Made by a program: the position numbers and the translations under genes. A DNA stretch of 64,000 bases, from positions 1 to 64,000 of the forward strand of contig NZ_JAMBOX010000015.1 of the NCBI RefSeq assembly GCF_023715785.1, read 5' to 3'. The DNA is from Neobacillus niacini. GTDB taxonomy: Bacteria > Bacillota > Bacilli > Bacillales > Cytobacillaceae. Shown in pieces: positions 24,431 through 33,204 of the stretch (positions within the stretch are counted from its first letter, which is position 1; each line of letters begins with the position of its first letter). The notes below the pieces were generated by a model. The model did no database searches and was not told the DNA's origin. It saw only the letters and a program-made list of their open reading frames with translations.

Positions 24431-25316
24431 TTAATTTTTCAATTTTCCCCTCAAAAAACCAACGATCGCCTCATTCACTCTGTCAGCTTGCTCGGTAATT
24501 AACAGATGACCGGAATTTGGAATGATGGTTGTCTCGGCATGCGGAATTTTCTCTTTCATTGTTTTTGCTGCCTTATTAGCTCGATAAATTTTTTCTTCCT
24601 CTCCGACGATAAACAATACTGGAATCTTCACATCCCCGAGTTCCTCTTTTGAAAAGTTTTTAGGAATAGCAGCAAGAAGGGGTTTGCAATGCTTATAAGC
24701 TGTAATAATCTGCTGCATGACAATCGGGTGAATATCATATCCTTTTGCACAGAACCATTGCCATCCTCTTTTAATTCTTTTTTCTGATGGAAACAGCATA
24801 GAAGGATAAATGAACCAAGCAAGTTTTAAAAATGGAATGGGTAATATGGATGCAACCGGTGCAATGAGCACCAATTTTCTAAGGTTCTCCTGGCGTTTTC
24901 TTGCATAGGTCAAGGAGAGCCATCCGCCCATGGAATGGCCAATTAAATGAACGTTATCGATACCTAATCCAGTAAATACTTCATCAAGCCATAGAATGCA
25001 GTCTTCTTCTGTTTTCAATGGAGTCTGCACAAGGCTCTTTCCGAAATCCCCCAATGTATCGATGCAGTATACCCGATAGGTTTGCAGGGCCGTGATATTT
25101 TGATACCAGAAACTCGAATTTCCAGTCATGCCGTGCAACATGACGACGGGAATTCCATCTTTTGGTCCGCACATTATCACATGTGTTTCTCCATATTTTG
25201 TGGGAATTTTTACTATTTTCGTATGCCACCTCCCATAGCTGCATTACTTCATCATAGGCTTTTAGGAAATCTTCTTCTCCGGCTTTTGATTTAAAAATCG
25301 ATAGGGTTGCTGTCAT
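24431..25316 (-). pseudogene. Alpha/beta hydrolase gene with a frameshift near the N-terminus
   Basis: The N-terminus is in one frame (from ATG 25316: MTATLSIFKSKAGEEDFLKA through LWEVAYE), the remainder in another (from about 25215: KIVKIPTKYGETHVIMCGP onward to 24431). Joined, they give about 295 residues of a typical hydrolase: oxyanion HGMTGN, nucleophile elbow GHSMGG, acid near GEEEKIY and catalytic His in NSGHLL. One base too many (or two too few) in TACGAAAATAG near 25216-25222 explains the break. The inner frame could still start at ATG 25180, giving 249 residues without the first strands. Sequencing error is possible. Confidence 0.75.
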
Positions 25317-25816
25317 CTTTGGCTCCTTAATGGGTTCAATGGTTTAATTTTGGGTACAAACAATGATGGTAACAATCATTTAAGTAATTACCAATAATTT
25401 ACAATATTGATAGGGAAAAAGGAAGTGAGGAGAAAGATGGTAGGATTCTTTAACTGGGTAAATATAGAGGGGATTCCTTGCCTCAAGACGTGGTCACAAT
25501 AAAATAGAAATGATGATTGTACGATCTATTCGAAAATACAGCGGCAGCTCTACTGTACCTTCTGTTTTTAAGTGAAGTTAAAAATAGGGGTACAGCGGTA
25601 ATCCCGTTTTAATATGGAGATGATGTACCTTTATATATTGTCTGATATAAATGAAAGTCCTTTGTTTATTCAGAAAGATACTTTTGTTCACTTTTAATAA
25701 AATGAGATTGCTGGTTTTTTATTGTTATTTATTACCGTATTTTTAAAGCTAAAATGGATGATTCAAACAAAAATGCTAATAATAAAAGCGAGGTACTAAT
25801 AAGTTGAGGTGATTAA
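25317..25816. other. Intergenic, nothing recognised
   Basis: Five hundred AT-rich bases. A 21-codon frame starting MVGFFNWVNIEG (25438) has GAGGAG upstream but no other support. No hairpin or repeat seen. Confidence 0.45.
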
Positions 25817-26605
25817 ATGCCCATCCTCGAAATTGATGGATGCAGCCTTTACTACACAGTTAAAGGTAATGGGATTCCTATCATATTTATTCATCCGCCT
25901 GTCCTAACTTCCACAAACTTCACTTATCAGTCAGAAGAACTTTCCCGGTATTTTCAGGTCATTACCTTTGATATACGAGGACATGGCAGGAGTTCTTTTT
26001 CAAGCAAACCTGTCACCTATCCTCTAATTGTAGAGGATATAAAAAAAATAATTGGCTATCTAGATATAAAGCAAGCCTTTTTATGTGGCTATTCTGCAGG
26101 GGCATCAATCCTATTGGAATTTTTGTTATCAACTTCAAGGGAGCTTGCTTTAGGTGGGATCATCATTAGTGGGATGTCTGAGGTAGGTGACTGGCGCCTA
26201 AGAAACAGAATACGAATTGCTAAAACCCTTGTTAAGTTTGGGGCATTGCCTGCTTTGGCACGGTCAATAGCTAATAGTAATTCAGATACAGAAGAGCTGT
26301 TCGAGACGATGTTACTAGAAGCTAAAAAAGGGAATGCAAGGAACATCCTGCAATACTATAATTATTGTTTGAACTATAACTGTACGGAGCAACTTGATAA
26401 AATCCATAAGCCAATTTCCCTTATTTATGGCGAAATGGATAAACCATTTTCCCCTTATGCACAACTATTGCAAAAGAAACTGTCTCAAAATGAAATAACC
26501 TTTGTTAAAGGTATGAAACATCAAGTCCCAACAAAAGCTGCAAACGAATTGAATAAACTTATTTATCAATTTATCCAAAATCATTCTTTCAAACGGGGTG
26601 AATAA
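25817..26605 (+). CDS. Alpha/beta-fold hydrolase
   Basis: A 262-residue cytosolic hydrolase. Seen motifs: HPP oxyanion region (IIFIHPPVLTS), DIRGHGRSS typical of the family, nucleophile elbow GYSAGA (Ser in place), acid near YGEMDKPF and catalytic His in KGMKHQVP. Substrate cannot be told; relatives include esterases and C-C hydrolases. ATG 25817 follows GAGGTG. The stop is two bases from the PAP2 gene, so both are probably translated from one message. Confidence 0.85.
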   Translation: MPILEIDGCSLYYTVKGNGIPIIFIHPPVLTSTNFTYQSEELSRYFQVITFDIRGHGRSSFSSKPVTYPLIVEDIKKIIGYLDIKQAFLCGYSAGASILLEFLLSTSRELALGGIIISGMSEVGDWRLRNRIRIAKTLVKFGALPALARSIANSNSDTEELFETMLLEAKKGNARNILQYYNYCLNYNCTEQLDKIHKPISLIYGEMDKPFSPYAQLLQKKLSQNEITFVKGMKHQVPTKAANELNKLIYQFIQNHSFKRGE

Positions 26606-26607
26606 GC

Positions 26608-27102
26608 TTGGACGCCAAAATATTTCGTACAATAAATTCGTTTTCCGGACGTTATTGGTTTATAGATAGATTAATGATTCTTATTTCCAACAAGTTGAGA
26701 TTTGTTTTCTTGTTCATTTTAGTTATTATGCTTTTTAGAAAAAGGAAAGCGACTTTTGAAGCAGTAGTATCTATTGTGATTTCGTTATTCATGCAATTTA
26801 TTATTAAGTTATTTTATTTTAAACCACGTCCATTTTTAAAAAGCAAAGTAGGAATACTTACTCCCTCTAAAGTCGATTCTAGCTTTCCAAGCAAACATAC
26901 TATTCTTGCTTTTGCTATTTCAACAACTGTCCTCTTTTATCAACGCACCCTTGGATCCATTATGATGGGGTTCTCGTTTTTATTGGGATTATCACGAATT
27001 TGGGTAGGTCATCATTATCCTTCTGATATAGCAGCCAGTGCCGTACTAGGGTCTTTTACAAGTTCAATCATTCATAAATTATTTCAAAGGAAATGTCATT
27101 AA
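26608..27102 (+). CDS. PAP2-family phosphatase (probable undecaprenyl-diphosphatase)
   Basis: A 164-residue membrane phosphatase. All three PAP2 motifs are present: KLFYFKPRP (KxxxxxxRP), SSFPSKH (PSGH-like with Lys for Gly) and SRIWVGHHYPSD (SRxxxxxHxxxD). Four or five membrane helices surround them. Such BcrC/YbjG-like enzymes recycle the cell-wall lipid carrier by removing phosphate from undecaprenyl diphosphate at the outer face. TTG 26608 begins two bases after the hydrolase stop, with GGGGTG inside that gene as binding site. Confidence 0.88.
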   Translation: MDAKIFRTINSFSGRYWFIDRLMILISNKLRFVFLFILVIMLFRKRKATFEAVVSIVISLFMQFIIKLFYFKPRPFLKSKVGILTPSKVDSSFPSKHTILAFAISTTVLFYQRTLGSIMMGFSFLLGLSRIWVGHHYPSDIAASAVLGSFTSSIIHKLFQRKCH

Positions 27103-27207
27103 ATCTTTTCAACCTAAAAAAATTGACCTCATCGTTGTTTATGAGGGTGTATGTAGTTTTTTGTTCAGATTTTAATCCTTATTCAACTCTAGGGTGTGTT
27201 ACTTGAA

Positions 27208-27240
27208 GATCTGGCGGCCATTGCGGTGGCCATTTTTTAT
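27208..27240 (+). terminator. Probable terminator of the hydrolase-PAP2 unit
   Basis: TGGCGGCCATTGCGGTGGCC folds through GGCC/GGCC-type pairing and is followed by ATTTTTTATT. Confidence 0.6.
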
Positions 27241-27369
27241 TAATTTGAGAGTAACGACTTACGAGAACCAAGTGCATTAAAGCAAATAATTAATAATTTA
27301 ATAAAAAAGAATGTACACTTAATTAGTATGTATAATGAGCAAAACAACTTTATTAGAGGAGTCAGTGAA

Positions 27370-27750
27370 ATGAAAATCGAGCATGTGGCTATCTGGGTCA
27401 AAGATTTAGAAGCGATGAGAAAGTTTTATGAAACCTATTTTAATGGAAAAGCAAACGAGAAATATCATAATAAAGTGAAGGAATTTGAATCTTATTTTCT
27501 TACGTTCGACGGTGGTGCCCGTTTGGAGATCATGCGCAAGGCAGGAATTGATCAGCCGGATCGGGACGACCGGATTGGCTGGGCTCATATTGCCGTTTCT
27601 CTCGGCAGCAGGGAAGCGGTTGATGAACTGACAGAGCGCTTGCAGCATGATGGCTACCGCCTTGTGAATGGCCCGCGTGTAACGGGGGACGGCTATTATG
27701 AGAGTGTCATTGAAGATCCTGAGGGAAACCTCTTGGAATTGACTGTGTAA
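27370..27750 (+). CDS. VOC-family (glyoxalase/SMU1112c-like) protein
   Basis: A 126-residue VOC protein. [20 protein letters not shown] is the typical first module with the His/Glu metal positions, [20 protein letters not shown] begins the second, and [18 protein letters not shown] ends it with the terminal Glu ligand. I chose ATG 27370 (GAGGAG eight bases upstream) over 27328. The GC content of its second half is clearly higher than in neighbouring genes. Could be a lactoylglutathione-lyase relative; substrate unknown. Confidence 0.85.
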   Translation: MKIEHVAIWVKDLEAMRKFYETYFNGKANEKYHNKVKEFESYFLTFDGGARLEIMRKAGIDQPDRDDRIGWAHIAVSLGSREAVDELTERLQHDGYRLVNGPRVTGDGYYESVIEDPEGNLLELTV

Positions 27751-27768
27751 AAAACTGGTTAACAAGAC

Positions 27769-27797
27769 AAAGAGCCTGTTAATTATAACGGCTCTTT
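27769..27797 (+). terminator. Terminator of the VOC gene
   Basis: AAAGAGCC and GGCTCTTT with TTT following. Confidence 0.8.
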
Positions 27798-28053
27798 TTT
27801 CTTAGATTGTGGCTTTTCCACGTAAGGTCTTATTTATCAGAATATAATTTTATCTAATTTAGGTTTGAACAAATAGCTTGTTATTTCATATTTTTTTTCG
27901 AAACGACAATTGAGTGCATACTGATTTATTATTGAAGTTTGAAGGAAATTAGGAATCCTCCAAAGTATATGTTACAATGTGTTTACCATTTGATTTACTT
28001 TTTTCATGTTTCCCTACTCATTAGTGAGTGGGGTTTTTTCTTTTTTAAGAAAA
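27798..28053. other. Intergenic, possible short transcript
   Basis: Contains a -10-like TACAAT (about 27973) about 40 bases before a good forward terminator at 28012-28039. No coding frame. It might encode a very short RNA, or the terminator may just insulate the cold-shock gene. Confidence 0.35.
28012..28039 (+). terminator. Forward terminator upstream of nothing obvious
   Basis: CCCTACTCA and TGAGTGGGG (one G-T pair) with a TTAG loop, followed by six T. Confidence 0.75.
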
Positions 28054-28059
28054 ATTAAA

Positions 28060-28084
28060 AACAGACTCTAAAAAAGAGTCTGTT
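28060..28084 (-). terminator. Terminator of the cold-shock gene
   Basis: AACAGACTCT and AGAGTCTGTT with a T-rich tail on the reverse strand. Confidence 0.85.
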
Positions 28085-28101
28085 CATGCTTGGCTGTATA
28101 A

Positions 28102-28302
28102 TTAAGCTTTACGAACGTTAGCAGCTTGTGCTCCACGTTGACCTTGCTCAACATCAAAAGTCACTTCTTGACCTTCTTCTAAAGTTTTGTAGCCTTCGCC
28201 TTGGATAGCTGAGAAATGAACGAATACGTCTTCTCCACCTTCACGTTCGATGAATCCGAAGCCTTTTTCGCCATTAAACCATTTTACTTTACCTTTTTCC
28301 AT
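28102..28302 (-). CDS. Cold-shock protein, CspB type
   Basis: A 66-residue single cold-shock domain. RNP1 is KGFGFI (residues 13-18 region) and RNP2 is VFVHF, both intact, with the WFNGEKG start and the usual acidic mid-section and QAANV end. It binds single-stranded RNA/DNA and acts as an RNA chaperone. AGGAGG lies nine bases before ATG 28302, next to a small hairpin in the leader. Monocistronic with a strong terminator. Which csp paralogue (B, C or D) cannot be fixed. Confidence 0.93.
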   Translation of the reverse strand: MEKGKVKWFNGEKGFGFIEREGGEDVFVHFSAIQGEGYKTLEEGQEVTFDVEQGQRGAQAANVRKA

Positions 28303-28440
28303 GTTTGTTGCCTCCTAGTGTGTTAGCACACACATTGTATTACTATCCTTGCTCTCAGTGATCATCAAGACGAAAAGTTTTTACTAAATCTATCCTTTAC
28401 ACCGAACAAAAATAATTCTTCTATAGAATAACATTTTTTA
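28303..28440 (-). promoter_or_regulatory. Cold-shock gene leader
   Basis: The reverse strand has GTGTGTGCTAACACAC, a six-base-pair hairpin, directly before the AGGAGG binding site. The upstream part is an AT-rich leader of the kind that gives csp mRNAs temperature-dependent translation. Function is inferred from position. Confidence 0.4.
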
Positions 28441-28502
28441 AAACATTTTACAAGTCACCTTAATCTTTTACAGCTGCCAAAAACAGCAGCTTTTAACAAT
28501 AC

Positions 28503-28604
28503 TTAGTATTGAACTTGTTTTTGTTGTTCTAATACGACTGCAAGAAAAATGTGTAGAAAGATTAACAGATAGCAAGCAAAAGCCTTCCGTTGTTTCGCCA
28601 TCAT
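28503..28604 (-). CDS. Possible 33-residue membrane peptide
   Basis: Reverse frame starting MMAKQRKAFACYLLIFLHIF and ending in a polar QQKQVQY: one membrane helix with a positive head. TTGGAG lies nine bases upstream, and a hairpin (AGCTGC/GCAGCT, 28472-28491) follows. Unrecognised; support is only the signals and composition. Confidence 0.4.
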   Translation of the reverse strand: MMAKQRKAFACYLLIFLHIFLAVVLEQQKQVQY

Positions 28605-28751
28605 GACCATCATCTCCAAAAAGATTATATTGTCAGATAAATTTTACCGTATTAAAAAATATATAAGGTGGTAAATTATGACGGAATTGCGAATGTTTTC
28701 GCATAACAAAAAAACAGAATATCATCGGTTTGACGATACCCTGGTTTGCTA

Positions 28752-29363
28752 CTATTTCTGCAGATTTTTCCTCATAAGAGCTGCCACTTGTAGGTTATCT
28801 GGCTTAGATGTGTTTTCGAGATTCTTAATAATTAACTCTTGTCGTTCCACGGGATGGTTTTGATTCAATTTCGCTTTTGCATCCATTTTGGTTATGTTTA
28901 TTTTGAACGCGACGATTCCTTTAGTCATTCCCTCGATATAATGGGGATCCACATCGTTTAGACTGTATGGGCTATCGGGTTGTTCATATTTGCTTACCAT
29001 CTCATGTAAAGAGTCTGCTATTACGTTTGGATCTTCGACAATCTCCAATTTGCCATATACATGGATAGCCACATAATTCCATGTCGGTACTGCCTTCGCT
29101 GTTTCATACCAAGAAGGTGAAATATAGCAGTGCGGGCCTTGGAACACCGCGAGAACCTGCTGATTTTCGGCATCCTTCCATTGTTCGTTCGGACGAGCAA
29201 AATGACCATATAAAGCATTTTCGGACTTATTTAATAGCAGTGGAAGATGGGTGGCATAAGGCTCACCATTGTGCTGAGAAAATAAAGTGGCAAAGCTGTA
29301 AGATTCAATAAAATCGCAGATCGTTTCTTCATCATCTAGTTTAAAGTGTTTAGGAATATACAT
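28752..29363 (-). CDS. PaiB-family FMN-binding negative regulator
   Basis: A 203-residue split-barrel protein of the PaiB family. It starts [20 protein letters not shown] and has the family core [20 protein letters not shown], the [14 protein letters not shown] flavin-region signature and an [20 protein letters not shown] end. In B. subtilis PaiAB affects sporulation and degradative-enzyme genes. No paiA acetyltransferase gene is adjacent here. Monocistronic, ATG 29363. Confidence 0.88.
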   Translation of the reverse strand: MYIPKHFKLDDEETICDFIESYSFATLFSQHNGEPYATHLPLLLNKSENALYGHFARPNEQWKDAENQQVLAVFQGPHCYISPSWYETAKAVPTWNYVAIHVYGKLEIVEDPNVIADSLHEMVSKYEQPDSPYSLNDVDPHYIEGMTKGIVAFKINITKMDAKAKLNQNHPVERQELIIKNLENTSKPDNLQVAALMRKNLQK

Positions 29364-29545
29364 TCTGCACCCCGCATGTAAATATCTTATAATATATAGT
29401 TTATAATATTTGTTTCCTTGTGTAGTACCAGATTTTTAATATTTTGGGGTTAGTGGTAACCAGCTCTGCTACTAACAAAGAAAATAGGGGCGTTTATGGT
29501 CCGTTCCTTTCAGTAAAAATAGACGGGGAGAATTGTCCCTATGGT

Positions 29546-30064
29546 CTACTTTAACTGGTCACGCTTTCGTGAAATTAGACGAACCCAAATTAACTGAATA
29601 ATCCCTGCAACCAATACACCGATAAGGGTATCTCTCATTCTGTCGATCGCATAATGCTTTGTTTTGTGTTCAAATATGAAGACAAATAATATCGTAAGGG
29701 CCACCTGATGGAGAACTTTCTTGTCAAACTTTAAATACTTTGCAATATAACATCCAAATAAAATTAAAAGTCCCAAATTCCATCCTGTTACAGAAAAATA
29801 TCTTGCTATCAAAACAGTAACCGATATCCCGATCACGGTTCCAATCACCCGTTTTATCGACAGGCTCACGGTTTTATCCATTGTTGATTGAATCGTGAGG
29901 ATGACGGAAAGTGGAGCTAAATAAGGATGGTCGGAACCAAACAGTTTGGATAACTCCCAGGATAAAGCAGAGCCTATGGCTAATTTCCAAATAAGAAGAG
30001 TTAAATTTTCATTTTGATTTGCATTTTTCTGTGACTCCATATTCACCTCAGTAGAATCTGTCAT
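29546..30064 (-). CDS. Half-size FUSC-family membrane protein
   Basis: A 172-residue membrane protein with five or six helices matching one FUSC membrane block (SDHPYLAPLSVILTIQSTMD, then SIKRVIGTVIGISVTVLIAR and RMRDTLIGVLVAGIIQLIWV). Many Bacillaceae have such short FUSC proteins, which may pair to make the two-block form. It is the third FUSC locus in 30 kb. The substrate may be aromatic acids, by analogy only. Confidence 0.8.
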   Translation of the reverse strand: MTDSTEVNMESQKNANQNENLTLLIWKLAIGSALSWELSKLFGSDHPYLAPLSVILTIQSTMDKTVSLSIKRVIGTVIGISVTVLIARYFSVTGWNLGLLILFGCYIAKYLKFDKKVLHQVALTILFVFIFEHKTKHYAIDRMRDTLIGVLVAGIIQLIWVRLISRKRDQLK

Positions 30065-30286
30065 CTTTTATCTTTATTAGTGTGTATTACGATCTATTTT
30101 TTATTAGTAAGCATTTTGATTCTTCTTACCTCAATAAACTTCTGTTTTTTCAGTAACTTCTTTGCCTGTGATCTCTTCATAGCGTATTTTTTGTGATGAA
30201 CAACGAAAAATAAAATAAAAAATACAAATTTTCCTATTTTTGTGCTAATTTATTGATAGTTAGTAAAAAAATAGGTGGGTGAATGT

Positions 30287-30775
30287 ATGCAGTTATTAGT
30301 ATTTTCTTGTAGTACCGTGTTTATCTATTTTAATATTTTTCTTGCTAAGAGTTTAATTAAAGAAACCCAAGATCCCTATAAGCTAAATAGCCGGTTAGTT
30401 AAACTTTTAAATGTGGTGAAAGTTGCCCCGGTTATAGCTTTTTTCATCTTATTGGGTTTAGTCTCACTCTATTTTCATACTAAGGCAGGAATTAGGCTCT
30501 CACACGCTTGGTATGATTCACAATTTTGGGCTTACGCTACTCTTTTCTATTTCTTCTATAGATTAACGAAGAACAAACTTAGTCTTATTTTTGCTGCATT
30601 ATCGATTTTTATAGCCATCTATAATACGCCATTATTTCATTATGAGCATTTATTTAACGGTCGCAGCATGATTGTCTCTGACATTTTCGGAATTTTGATG
30701 TTTCTGTCTATGTGGTTTGCCGTTTCAAAAATTACTGCGAAGTTTCGCTTGCAGCTAAAAAGTAATATAGCCTAA
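30287..30775 (+). CDS. Four- or five-helix membrane protein, unknown
   Basis: A 162-residue integral membrane protein: helices at about 1-20, 45-65, 85-105, 108-125 and 135-152, with short charged loops. I chose ATG 30287 with GGTGGG seven bases upstream instead of the GTG at 30275. No family motif is recognised. It stands alone between the FUSC gene and the riboswitch. Confidence 0.6.
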   Translation: MQLLVFSCSTVFIYFNIFLAKSLIKETQDPYKLNSRLVKLLNVVKVAPVIAFFILLGLVSLYFHTKAGIRLSHAWYDSQFWAYATLFYFFYRLTKNKLSLIFAALSIFIAIYNTPLFHYEHLFNGRSMIVSDIFGILMFLSMWFAVSKITAKFRLQLKSNIA

Positions 30776-30906
30776 TAGTCAGGCACTTTTGCCGTAAAGT
30801 TGGTGATGGTTCTAGCTTATTTAGGGTTACGAACTATTTGATTGACAATTTGCAGAATTTACACTATTATCGCCTTAGTTAATTAAAAAGTTGAATGTAT
30901 ATTTTT

Positions 30907-31052
30907 CTTCTTATCAAGAGAGGTGGAGGGACTGGCCCTTTGAAGCCTCGGCAACAGGTTCTGACGAATACTGTGCCAATTCCATCAAGCACATGCTTGA
31001 AAGATGAGAAGAGAGTTAATTAGGCTCTCTTCTTATGAGGAGAGTTTTTTAT
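30907..31052 (+). promoter_or_regulatory. SAM-I (S-box) riboswitch with terminator
   Basis: Canonical S-box elements occur in order: CTTATCAAGAGAGGTGGAGG (P1 and kink-turn start), GACTGGCCC, TGAAGCCTCGGCAACAGG, then CTGTGCCAATTCCATCAAG and CTTGAAAGATGAGAAG closing P1. The expression platform follows (about 31010-31052) with a CTCTC...GAGAG stem and TTTTTT, the terminator. Binding of S-adenosylmethionine would stop transcription, so the downstream pair should be on when methionine/SAM is low. Confidence 0.93.
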
Positions 31053-31120
31053 TTATTCATAAATTCCAACTTGAGAAATAGGAATACTAGATAATTAGAC
31101 TAGCAGAGGAGAGAGTAGAC

Positions 31121-32170
31121 ATGAAATATGGTTTTTGGTTACCGATTTTTGGAGGCTGGTTACGGAATGTGGATGAGGAACATATGCCGCCAACGTTTGA
31201 ATATGCCAAACAAGTCATTCAATTGGCCGAAAAATGGGGATACTCGACGACGTTAATCGCTGAATTATATTTAAATGATATAAAAGGCCCGGAGCATGAT
31301 TCTCTCGAAGCTTGGTCCACAGCAGCCGCACTTGCGGCCGTGACGGAAACAATTGAAATCATGACCGCGATTCGCCCTGGTTTTCATAATCCTGCTGTCA
31401 CAGCAAAGATGGCAGCCAATATTGATCACATCAGTAACGGCCGTTTTACGCTAAACGTGGTTTCTGCTTGGTGGGCAGAAGAAGCACGTCAATATGGCGG
31501 AATTTTTACCGAGCACGATGAGCGTTATGCCCGTACCGAGGAGTTTATTGATGTTCTAAAGGGGTTATGGACAGAAGAAACCTTCCATTTTTCCGGCCAA
31601 TTTTACGACCTAAAAGACACGAAGCTTGCTCCGAAGCCTGTTCAACGACCGAACCCGATTCTTTACGCAGGCGGGGAAAGTGAAAAAGGCAAGCAAACCA
31701 TTGCCGAAAAATGTGATGCTTATGTGATGCACGGTGGAACAGTGGAAGAGATTGAGCGAAAAATTACCGATATGAAGGCACGCCGTGAACAAACTGGCAA
31801 TGCGCCATTTAAGTCTTTTGGTATGGCTGCTTATGTTATTTGCCGTGATACAGAAGAAGAGGCCTTGGCTGAGCTTGAAAAAATCACCACAGTGAAAGAC
31901 TCCAGCGGTTATGTTGGCTTTAAAGACTTCACGACAAAATCACAATTGGAGCAGCAAATCCAATTACAGGATTACTCGGTTTCCAATCGCGGCCTGCGGC
32001 CAAACCTAGTAGGAACACCAGAGCAAATTGCCGAGCGAATTTTACAATATGAAGAAGCTGGATTAGACTTGTTGCTATTGCAATTCTCGCCGCAGCTGGA
32101 GGAAATGGAACGCTTTGCCAAGCAGGTTATGCCATTAGTGGAACAAAACCGCAGTTTACTAAAGAACTAG
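31121..32170 (+). CDS. LLM-class flavin-dependent monooxygenase, SfnG-like
   Basis: A 349-residue bacterial-luciferase-like TIM-barrel protein. It begins KYGFWLPIFGGWLRNVDEE; the family block is ARQYGGIFTEHDERYARTEE followed by LAPKPVQRPNPILYAGGESEKG (FMN phosphate region) and DAYVMHGG. These segments look closest to SfnG/SsuD-type FMNH2-dependent monooxygenases that release sulfite or sulfinates from sulfones and sulfonates. The S-box upstream supports a sulfur-scavenging role. A separate flavin reductase is not nearby. The 15-base gap to the ATP-grasp gene, with an AGAAAGGGG site, indicates one operon. Confidence 0.85.
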   Translation: MKYGFWLPIFGGWLRNVDEEHMPPTFEYAKQVIQLAEKWGYSTTLIAELYLNDIKGPEHDSLEAWSTAAALAAVTETIEIMTAIRPGFHNPAVTAKMAANIDHISNGRFTLNVVSAWWAEEARQYGGIFTEHDERYARTEEFIDVLKGLWTEETFHFSGQFYDLKDTKLAPKPVQRPNPILYAGGESEKGKQTIAEKCDAYVMHGGTVEEIERKITDMKARREQTGNAPFKSFGMAAYVICRDTEEEALAELEKITTVKDSSGYVGFKDFTTKSQLEQQIQLQDYSVSNRGLRPNLVGTPEQIAERILQYEEAGLDLLLLQFSPQLEEMERFAKQVMPLVEQNRSLLKN

Positions 32171-32185
32171 AAAGGGGTCGTAAAA

Positions 32186-33142
32186 ATGAGCAAGGTATAT
32201 GTCATCCATGAAAATAGTGAGTGGACCGTCCATTTAACAAAAAGGTTGGAGGAACTGGGTGTTCCTTATGAAGAATGGCATTTAGACGAAGGGACGCTGG
32301 ATTTATCGACAGAACCGCCGGAAGGGATCTTCTATAGCCGAATGAGTGCTTCTTCCCATACACGTGACCATCGTTTTGCCGCTGAATTTACTGGACAAGT
32401 ATTAGCCTGGTTGGAAGCACATGGCCGGACGGTGTTAAATGGAACAAGCGCCCTAAGGCTAGAGGTTAGTAAGGTGTTACAATACTTAGAGTTAAACAAG
32501 TATGGTGTGAAGACGCCAAAAACGATTGCTGCGGTAGGAAAACAGAACATTCTAAAGGCTGCCGAAGCATTTGTGGGACAACCCTTTATTACGAAGCATA
32601 ACCGTGCCGGTAAAGGGTTAGGTGTTCAATTATTCCATAGTGTAGAAGCGTTCAAAGCTTATGTGGAAGGACCAACTTTCGAAGAACCAGTCGATGGCAT
32701 TACCCTTATTCAAGAGTACATTCAATCTCCTGAAAGCTACATCACTCGCTGTGAGTTTGTAGGAGGAAACTTTGTGTATGCCGTGAAGGTGGATACTTCT
32801 GAAGGATTTGAGCTTTGCCCGGCGGACGCCTGCCAAATTGGCGATTTATTCTGCCCGGTAGGAGAAGAAGTAGAAGAGAAGCCAAAGTTCCAAATCATTG
32901 ACGGATTTGAGGACGAGATTTTAGAAAGATATAAAAAGGTTTTAGAGGGTAATGGTATTCAAGTAGCGGGAATCGAGTTTATCCGAAATGCGGATGGTGA
33001 AATTTATACGTACGATATCAATACCAACACAAACTATAATTCTGATGCAGAAGCAAAAGCTGGGAAATATGGCATGCTCGAAGTCGCTTTATTTTTAAAG
33101 AAGACATTGGAAGAAAAGTACGCAGCAGCAGCAACGATGTAA
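32186..33142 (+). CDS. ATP-grasp ligase (RimK/COG0189-like)
   Basis: A 318-residue ATP-grasp protein. The N-terminal part (about 1-105) is a Rossmann-like preATP-grasp domain with IFYSRMSASSHTRDHRFAAE; the ATP-binding part has PFITKHNRAGKGLGVQLF (Lys and Gly-rich loop), LIQEYIQSPESYITRCEFVG (hinge), and IEFIRNADGEIYTYDINTNT carrying the metal-binding Asp-Asn-Asn set. Such enzymes join a carboxylate, as acyl phosphate, to an amine. Being second gene of an S-box unit behind an SfnG-like monooxygenase, it may act on a sulfur-containing amino acid derivative or peptide. That is inference; no substrate is shown by sequence. Confidence 0.85.
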   Translation: MSKVYVIHENSEWTVHLTKRLEELGVPYEEWHLDEGTLDLSTEPPEGIFYSRMSASSHTRDHRFAAEFTGQVLAWLEAHGRTVLNGTSALRLEVSKVLQYLELNKYGVKTPKTIAAVGKQNILKAAEAFVGQPFITKHNRAGKGLGVQLFHSVEAFKAYVEGPTFEEPVDGITLIQEYIQSPESYITRCEFVGGNFVYAVKVDTSEGFELCPADACQIGDLFCPVGEEVEEKPKFQIIDGFEDEILERYKKVLEGNGIQVAGIEFIRNADGEIYTYDINTNTNYNSDAEAKAGKYGMLEVALFLKKTLEEKYAAAATM

Positions 33143-33176
33143 TTTGGTTCAAGTAAATATAGATTAATGTAAAACT

Positions 33177-33204
33177 AAGCTGTCCTAATTGGCGGCTTTT
33201 TTTT
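33177..33204 (+). terminator. Terminator of the S-box operon
   Basis: AAGCTGTC pairs with GGCGGCTT using G-U pairs, followed by eight T. Confidence 0.75.
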
